Assembly: GCA_001513895.1 (NCBI GenBank)
Contig: LLKO01000017.1
Coordinates: forward strand, 1-64,000
Direction: 5' to 3'
Length of the DNA stretch: 64,000 nucleotides
From: Graphilbum fragrans
Lineage: Eukaryota; Ascomycota; Sordariomycetes; Ophiostomatales; Ophiostomataceae
The notes beneath the pieces are model-generated. The model searched no databases. It saw nothing but the letters and a program-made list of their open reading frames with translations, and was not told where the DNA came from. Numbering within the stretch: position 1 is the stretch's first letter; each line of letters opens with the position of its first letter. This document shows positions 57,169 through 64,000 of the stretch, piece after piece. The translations under genes and the position numbers were made by a program.

Positions 57169-60100
57169 TCATGCTCGGGCATCGAGCGTACGCTGTCTCG
57201 GGTCCGTCAGCCGGATGATCTTGACATCTGGGGCGTGTCTGGCATTGCCCTGGATCGCATTGGGCGTGATAAAGATGAACTGCTTGCCCACCGACCGCCG
57301 TGCCGTATCCACCTAAAACTGTTAGCTCATTGACTCATGGTAGAAACAAAAAACAAAACAACAACTACAAGCGAACAAACTGGCCGACCGAGCTCAAATC
57401 CGAGACACAGAAAGCAAAACTTACTAGCATGTTGGTGCTCACGTCACGGTTGACGTTGTCCATGAACACATCGAACTCGTCCAGGCACCGCAGCGGCGTC
57501 CCCATACCCTCCCAGATCGACAACAACATGCAGATGGACGAGAACGACTTCTCACCGCCCGACAGCGTTCTCGTGTCGCGTCCCGACACCGTCTGCCGCG
57601 TCTCGTCCGGCTCCACCTGCACCCCGAGCCGTCGGTGTTCGTGGTCGAACATCAGCTTGCCCCGGTACCCCCGCTCCGACAGCAGGTAGATGAAGCTGAT
57701 CCGCGCGTTTGCCGATAGCCGCCGCTGGAAGTCCCGCCACCGGATCAGCCGCCGCAGCAGTCCTCGCTTGATCGCCTCCACATGCTCCTTGCTGACCCGA
57801 CAAATCTCGTCCATCCGCCGAAACGCCGCTTCAGCCTCCACCAGCCGGTTGCTTGCCTCCTCGTCCGACACGCCCACCTTCTCGCGCCGCAGCCGCAGCT
57901 GCTCGTCGATCTTGTTGAGCTTCGCCTCCACTCCGTCGTATGTCTCGCCATCGGGAATGTCCACCCGCTGTGGACACACTTGTGTGGCCTGCTTCACAAA
58001 GTCCTCCACCTGCGCCGCCTGGTTCTCCCTCTTGCGCTCCGCTTCTGCCTGGCCCTCCTTCAGGTGTTCGATTTCCTCAAATGCTTCGTTCTTCGCGACT
58101 AGCGCCACCCGCCGCAGGTCCTTTTGCTTGTCCACCGCCCGCACGGCTTTTTCCACCTTAGCCCGGTAGTCCCGCAGCTCCATCTTCTCCCTCTCCAGCT
58201 CCTTCTTCAGCCGCTCTACCTCCTTGCTCTTCTCTGTCTTCTTCACATTGGCATCGCCATACTGCGCTCCGAGCTGGTCCTGGTCGCCCTTGCAGATCTC
58301 CAAATCTTCTTGCAGAGTCGAGAGCCGCCCGTCCGCTCCGTCGTATTTATCCAGCTCTGTCTGTACCTGTTGGATCCTCTCGCTGGCACTAGCAAACGAT
58401 TTCCGCAGTACCGCTGCCCGCCGTTGCTGCAGCTGCACACTGTTGCTGCACTTCTTTTCCTCCTGCTGTAGCTCGCGAAACCGTGCTTCTACCGCCTTCA
58501 GCTCTTCTTGCCCCTGCGCTAGGAGGCTCCTCTGCACCGCGATTTGGCTGTCCACATCCGTCTTCATCCGCGGCCGCTGCGAGAACACCGGCACCACTGG
58601 AGTCGTGCTTGCGCTGCCCTTGCCGCGGTTCGTCAGCCGGAGACCCTGCCCGCGTTTCCGGTCGTGGAGTGTCATGCACGCCACCACGTTACGAGGAACC
58701 GCGCCCGTAAACATCACCTGCTCGGCCCTCCTCCGATCTTCCACTAGGATCACCTGGTCGATGTAGTTGCTGATGATAAGCTGGTCGCGCACAAGAACAT
58801 CGTCAATCTCTAGGATCCGAAGAATTGTGTCAAACTGCTCGTCTGGTTCTTTGCCCCTTACGTCGAGGGGACGTCCGCTGGAGATGAAGATCGGGACGTT
58901 GTTCATCTTCAGCCGCTGAATAAGACTCCGTAGGATTTGTTGGTCCTGTGGGCTGGTCACAACAAATCCATTTAGCCCTGCGCCAAAAGTCTTCTCTAGC
59001 ATCGGGCTCCAGACTGGCTTGGAGACCCGGATCCTGGAACCCAGAGGACCGACGGGCTTCCGCGAAAACCGCCCCTCTCGTTCGATTAGAGAAAGCAGCT
59101 GTGGCATCCGGCTGTCGTAGGCGTCGTACGGCAACGATGTCCCACTGTTCTGCTCCAGTCCTCGGATCTTAGCTTCAATCGCTATGTTGTCCTCCCTTTT
59201 GCGCTTGATGTTAGGCTCATACTGTTTAAGCCTGGCCGCCGCCGCCGCATGCTCCTGTTCTAGCTGTGGAACCAGACCACTCTCCCGTTCCATGTCCAGG
59301 TTGATTTCGTCTCGTTTTCGCTTTGCTTCGTCCACCCGCTCTAGCGTCTGCCGCCGCCCCTCGCCGCTGGCGTCTTCCAGCCGCTGCTCTTCTTCGCGAA
59401 TCTTGCTCTCAATCTCCTTGAGTCGATTAGCCGTCGCCTTCAAGTTGCTGTGGATGTCACGCTCATCAAGAAGCAGCCGGTGCAGCTCCCCGCTGGCAGC
59501 ATTGTGTTTCTCTGTCGCGGCTTCCACCTGTGCCTTGTAGGTGTCCTCATCACCCTCCAAGGCAGTGTGCTGCTCTTCAGCTCTCCGCAGCCTCTCATCT
59601 TCAATTTCAAGCTTCTGCGTGGCCGCGTCTCGTGCCCTTTGCGCTTTGGCAATGTCGTTTTTGATCCCCTCTACTGCACGCTCGTGCTTTTTGAGCTCTT
59701 TTTCCTGTTCCTCCACCTGCGACCACGCAAGCTGGTTCAGATATCGCCGTTTTCGTCGCTTCATGTCTCTGTTCTCTTTGATGATGTCGTGCAGCTTCTT
59801 CGCTTCGTCAAGCTTCCGCTGCAGCAGTTTGACCCTTTCCTCTAGCTGTGGGATGCGCGCGTTGTGCGCATCCAGAAACTGCATCACCAACTGGTAGTCT
59901 CGGTCGAGCTGCTCAAGCTGCACGCCTTGAATAAAGAATTTGTACTTCAGGGATGGAGACGAGCTGTTGAGGAACTGCCGCGCATTGTCCTGCGAGAGTA
60001 CGCTCAGAGGGTTGTCGACATATAAGAAAAAGTACTCCACAATATCATCCACGTCTGCTCGCTTTGTCGATATCACTCGTTCTGTCGCCGATCTGACCTT

Positions 60101-61000
60101 GAAGCTGCTAGTGCCTGTTCTCGAGAAATGTCGCTCAACAATGATCGAGTCTCCGTAAACGTCATGTTCATATGCCCCTTCCCCGCGATTCCGGATCCGC
60201 ACCGCAAGAAACCCGCGCTCCTCGCCTTGCTTAATAAAGTTCTTCAAGCTCCCTCCGCGGTTTGTGCTGCTTGCTTTGGCTCCAAGGCAGAGCGTGAGTG
60301 CTGTCAAAATAGCGCTTTTTCCGCTACCGTTCTCCCCTACAATGAAATTGAGCAGCGGCCCTAATTCGCATTCAAGTCGCGTGTGGCACATGAAGTTGAC
60401 ACATGTGATCTTCTCGATAATCCCGCTTTCTGCGCTTCGGTTTTCGCCGGATGTATCGATCGCCATGGAAGCTAGACGCTCGTTGCGCTTTTGGATTCTT
60501 TGTGTTGCGGCTAGATCGTCTTCCTCTTCGTGCCGTAGGTACTCAAACCCCATGTCCCGCATCATGGTGTATTGCGAAGCAGAAGCCAGTTCGGCAGAGT
60601 TATTGGATCCAGTCGAAAGTCGTCGCTCAGGTCGGTGTCCTTGCTGCTGGATACCCGAAGACACGTTGTGATCCTCCGTATCCATGTCCTCATCACCCGT
60701 AGCGCTTTCATCTTCGGTTCCATCGGAGACGAGAGATTGATCCTCGTCCTTTAGCGACACCCGAGCCCGCTTGCTTCTCTGATAGCACACGGTACATGTT
60801 AGAATCTGGGCACTTCTACACAGAGAAAACTTGCCTACCAGTGTAGGTCGTACCGATGTTTGTTGCAGAGACGAGCTTGCCTCAACAACGTCGACGACTT
60901 CTGTACCAGAAGCCAAGTTGTCAGACTCTAGCATACGTCGAGACCGCTTCCTCTTAGAAAGGTCGCCATTCCCCCCAGACCCGAGCATTCGTCTAGACAT
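57169..61000 (-). CDS. SMC6: SMC6, structural maintenance of chromosomes protein
   Basis: ATPase arm of the SMC5/6 complex, which acts in recombinational repair and resolution of DNA junctions. Exons 60839-61000, 57425-60778 and 57169-57312 give 1219 residues. The N-terminal 170 residues are acidic and disordered. Walker A is GENGSGKSAILTAL at about 202-209, preceded by VNFMCHTRLECELGP. Two long coiled coils flank a hinge around FSRKPVGPLGSRIRVSKPVW...TFGAGLNGFVV. Near the C-terminus are the ABC signature LSGGEKSFSSICML and Walker B-like LDEFDVFMDNVNRDVS, followed by QFIFITPNAI. The 60-nt first intron (GTAGGC donor, CTAAC branch, TATCAG acceptor) has no stop and is a multiple of three, so retention would add 20 residues. 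The last exon completes IIRLTDPRQRTLDARA. Confidence 0.96.
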
Positions 61001-61318
61001 CTTGAGCTGCTTTCCGAATGTTCCTGTTCAGCATCGGACGGGCAAATACAATACCATTTGCTAGCTGAGTTCTAGAGTCGAGAACAACGAAGGCTGCTAG
61101 AGGGGAATATTTATTAGTGGACGCGCCTTAACGCGTCAAGCACTGGAGCTAGGCTACTACTCTACTTAACGGGTATCCTCTTTTAATTGCATAATTGAAT
61201 ATAACATTATGTCCGATATAATTTGAGCCACACCTCTTCGCAAGCTGTGGCAAAAGAGAAAACGGTGCCTTTCTTGCCATAACTCAAGGTGATCGGATAA
61301 ATTACCATAATCAACGAT
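61001..61318. promoter_or_regulatory. divergent promoter SMC6/SGT1
   Basis: 318-bp spacer between divergent start codons. It carries a MluI-cell-cycle-box-like inverted repeat at 61120-61137. Confidence 0.65.
61120..61137. promoter_or_regulatory. MCB-like inverted repeat GACGCG-N6-CGCGTC
   Basis: Perfect inverted hexamers around a 6-bp spacer, containing ACGCGT (61131-61136). ACGCGT is the core of the MBF target box that drives G1/S expression in ascomycete yeasts. It lies about 120 bp upstream of the SMC6 ATG and 180 bp upstream of SGT1. Factor assignment is inference. Confidence 0.5.
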
Positions 61319-63436
61319 ATGGATGTGTATGGGGATGATGCGCCAGCGTCTAGGCAAGTCCCATCCTGGCTGCTTGACCGCAGCCTCCCTGAAAATTCGG
61401 CGGAGTATATGCTATTTGTCCTGAATGTGGACGATCAGCAAAAAGATTCGGAACCTGTCCCCCCCCGAATTCGTCTAGACCAGCTTCGAAAAGAAGCCCT
61501 GCGGTTTGCAGAAAATCTATCAAAGGATCACATTTGGCAGCGAGATGGTTTCAACCTTGAACCCGTCAGCCGAAACGGTATAGCCAGTTGCATCTCCCCG
61601 TGGTATAAAAACCAATGGTTTCAACAGTCTTGCTAACGTGCCCTTATAGGCCTACAGTACCTCCGTGGTGTGACTGATTATGGAGACTGTGTAGAGGATG
61701 AGTGGCTCATAGTCTTCATTCTCCGCGAAATCACCAAGGCATATGCTAGTGTCTGGGCACGCATCTGCGACACTGATGGCGAATTTCTTCTTGTCGAAGC
61801 CGCGCGGGTAGTACCCAGCTGGCTAAATCCTGAAATGGATTCAAATCGTGTCTGGATACATGAAGGTAGCCTCAAGATTATTCCCGTGGCCGCGAGAGCG
61901 GATAGAAGCTCGCATTCTTCTTCCTCGGCCTCTATTTCGCTCCCTGACGCCGTGAAATCTATCGAAGCGACTCCCGAGAGTTTGATGCGTAATGAGGCGC
62001 TCGAATCCGAAGCATTCTATCGCCTCGAAAAGTACCCAGACTCGATGTCAGCCTTACTACACCATGTGCTAGTTGTTGTACCTAGAAGAGTCGCCTACAT
62101 TCTCCACGACAGACCGCGAGTTATCGCACCAGCAATGGAGGCATTCTACATGCGGGATCCTATTGCCACAAAAGACAAGCTCTCGCCCTCACACCTGGCC
62201 AAAAAGCTCAGGCTCCCGCCTATGGATATGGTCGTGGTCAGTGTTCGGTTTACCAAGCTCCTTTTTGCTCGACTTAAGAGTGAGAGATTCGAACCACCAA
62301 AATCGTGGCTCAGAGAGTTCATCAATCACGCCAAAGAATTATCACAAAAGCAATGCTCGACTTCGTCGTCAAAAATCACACCAGACGAAGTTAAACTGCA
62401 TTATATGGTGGAGCTAGGCATGAAGATCACTTGTGGACTGGAATTATTGGTCGCTACTTCCGACACAAGTAACAACCGAATTGTTCGAGAAGTCGGACTC
62501 GTTCTAGACGACCTTGAAGAGGACGGTGGAGACATCTCTGCGATCTTATCAGACGACGAGATACATTCCTGGAAAGACGTCGACCGCGAAGATAACGACT
62601 CTTGGTTTAATATCGACTTTAATGCTTTTGGCGAGGAGCTTGACCGTGGCGGGGAAATGCGTCCATATCCCCCCGGAGGCTCGCCCTCAACGAAGGGTCC
62701 CTCGCACCCAGGTCTCGGCAATGGAAAGCACCAGACCGATCTACGAAAGATCGTATCACGCTTCCAGGCTTTCTTGGATGACAATAGTGCTGGACCTGAC
62801 GGAGCTGGGCCTGATGAAATGGACAACGATAACGACGAGGATGGCGAGGATGAAGACAACGGCACGGAAGATGAGGACGACGAAGCCGTCACTGTCAGTT
62901 TCAACCAAGAAGAGTTTTCGCGTCTTATGCGGGATATGTTAGGATTAGCTGATCCAGAGCCGCCGCAACTTTCACCGTTACAAACGTCCATGAGCATGTC
63001 CAGAACTTCCGCTTCTCTGGCCAAGTCTCGAGTATTAGCAAGGGCAGAGGCAAATGACGGCTCGCAAAACTCCGAGTTATCTGATGCTGATGACGAAGAT
63101 GATGAACAAAACATTCTGAAATTGGCAGCCCAGTTTGAAGCAGAGCTGAAAGACCATGGTGCCTTACGACTGGACCACTCAAGCAAGCAGACCAAGGCAA
63201 AACCTCTCACGGAGAGAAAACAGATCCAACCGCACGGGGACACAGGCAATGAGGCAGATAGTGACGATGGAGGCGAGGTGGATGTGGATTACAACTTGGC
63301 AAAGAATCTATTGGAAAGCTTCAGGAGTCAAGGAGCCATGTCTGGCCCGGCTGGCAACATTCTGAGTATGTTAGGTGTAAGCCTTCCACGGGATGATGAC
63401 GTTGAGATTGATGAGAGTATAGGCAGCAAGGTGTAA
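61319..63436 (+). CDS. SGT1/ecdysoneless (ECD) family protein
   Basis: Homologue of fission yeast Sgt1 and animal Ecdysoneless, which binds the U5 snRNP protein Prp8 and affects transcription and splicing; not the CS-domain SGT1. Exons 61319-61577 and 61650-63436 give 681 residues. The conserved N-terminal half begins DRSLPENSAEYMLFVL, with DQLRKEALRFAENLSKDHIWQRDGFNL, then across the intron LQYLRGVTDYGDCVEDEWLIVFILREIT and EFLLVEAARVVPSWLNPEMDSNRVWIHEG. The second half is acidic with DNDEDGEDEDNGTEDEDDE and a C-terminal motif KNLLESFRSQGAMSGPAGNILSMLG typical of the family. Likely nuclear/cytosolic. Shares a short promoter with SMC6. Confidence 0.9.
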
Positions 63437-63814
63437 TTCCCAGGTACTTCGGGACATGTACTATAGGTCATATTGATTGAATTGTTGCATAAATGGGCAT
63501 TTCGAAAATAAGATGTGTGAGACTTCAAATGGGAAAATAGGCAGAGGTTTCGCAGGGGCCTACACGTTTGAGTTGCACACGCTATGAGCTGAAATGTAGA
63601 GAACGAACGAAGCTCCGAGTGACCTTGGGCATCTGGAAGCGTGTCCCGACTATGGGAATCATCGAACTACAAAGCAAGCCACAGGCACTTCAAAGACTGC
63701 CTCGCGGTATATCTAGTTAGACGGAAAAACGGTCATTAATCATTTCTATACCCACGGCTCACAGAAAACTGTACCCGAGCCTTATCTAAATTTCAATTAG
63801 TCTGCTGTGTTGCT
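63437..63814. other. convergent 3' region
   Basis: 378 bp between the SGT1/ECD stop and the stop of the partial minus-strand gene. No gene or repeat supported. Confidence 0.6.
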
Positions 63815-64000
63815 TTACTCCCTAGCAACATCATCCCCGTTATCAGATCTTGGCCTCTTGGTAGGAGACAATTCACCACTGGGACGTCGGTGCCGTCGAA
63901 GCCATTTTGGATCATCCTCGATGCTCTCAAGCTTAGCAAGTACCTCTGTTAGCCTTTTTCTAGCCGTCAGCTCTTGCGTGGTCTGATCCCTGGATGGACG
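63815..64000 (-). CDS. 3' end of an unidentified gene, cut by the window edge
   Basis: The reverse strand is open from the edge to a TAA at 63815-63817, 61 codons. It reads ELTARKRLTEVLAKLESIEDDPKWLRRHRRP, then a polar tail with SPTKRPRSDNGDDVARE. The KRPRSD stretch resembles a nuclear localisation signal. Composition and codon use look coding, and a charged helix followed by a basic tail suggests a nuclear protein, but I do not recognise the family. The 5' part is outside the window. Confidence 0.6.
   Translation of the reverse strand, partial: RPSRDQTTQELTARKRLTEVLAKLESIEDDPKWLRRHRRPSGELSPTKRPRSDNGDDVARE

Noticed and set aside
62280..62300. Possible tRNA T-arm-like sequence (GATTCGAACC)
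   Set aside because: It lies inside the SGT1/ECD coding exon and no acceptor or anticodon stem could be formed around it.

Overview
The window is nuclear DNA from a filamentous ascomycete (Pezizomycotina). The evidence is short GT-AG introns with CTAAC/CTGAC-like branch sites, a complex I subunit gene, an augmin subunit and a cytochrome-b5-fused sphingolipid desaturase, none of which is expected together in budding yeasts. The exact order is not certain; a sordariomycete is my guess. About 21 protein-coding genes can be read with splice structures that close in frame. No rRNA, tRNA, CRISPR array or intact transposon was recognised.

Layout. 1-3362 is an AT-richer block without a recognisable gene but with a direct repeat and an inverted repeat. 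3363-3913 is a small intron-rich gene for complex I subunit NDUFB9/B22. 4412-7311 is a divergent histone H2A-H2B pair around a 1.8-kb promoter region. 7626-12272 holds SQS1 (splicing) and ATG4 (autophagy), divergent. 12894-14899 is LRO1 (triacylglycerol synthesis). 15897-20133 holds NAA30 (N-terminal acetylation), DPH7 (diphthamide) and a DUF1917 protein. 20703-22783 is a sphingolipid delta-8 desaturase. A 3.3-kb gene-poor gap follows, then a small SMP-like gene at 26117-26401. 27189-34434 carries VAC14 (PI(3,5)P2 synthesis), HAUS1 (augmin) and a DNAJC3/P58IPK-like ER co-chaperone. 35275-41172 carries MRS3/4 mitoferrin and LPD1 (dihydrolipoamide dehydrogenase) around a 2.2-kb gap with a possible unannotated gene. 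41555-45289 is SGD1/NOM1 and SRP14, divergent. 46817-51113 is a ten-exon GBP2/HRB1-like RNA-binding protein gene with a 4-nt first coding exon and an 8-nt microexon. After a 4.5-kb gap come COQ9 (55577-56743), SMC6 (57169-61000, minus) and SGT1/ecdysoneless (61319-63436, plus). The window ends in the 3' end of an unidentified minus-strand gene.

The genes are ordinary housekeeping functions and do not form a cluster or a single pathway; the functional pairing that can be argued is H2A with H2B (chromatin), and by promoter content the SMC6/SGT1 promoter (MluI cell-cycle box). Several genes work in mitochondria (NDUFB9, MRS3/4, LPD1, COQ9) but they are scattered.

The most interesting material lies between genes: symmetric E2F-like sites flanking the histone promoter region, two dispersed 9-bp word families (TACTCCGTA and GTAAGATAC) seen far more often than chance and only outside genes, four tandem arrays with the same 8-bp period, and a candidate hidden gene at 37.8-38.45 kb. 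I saw no convincing new biological system.
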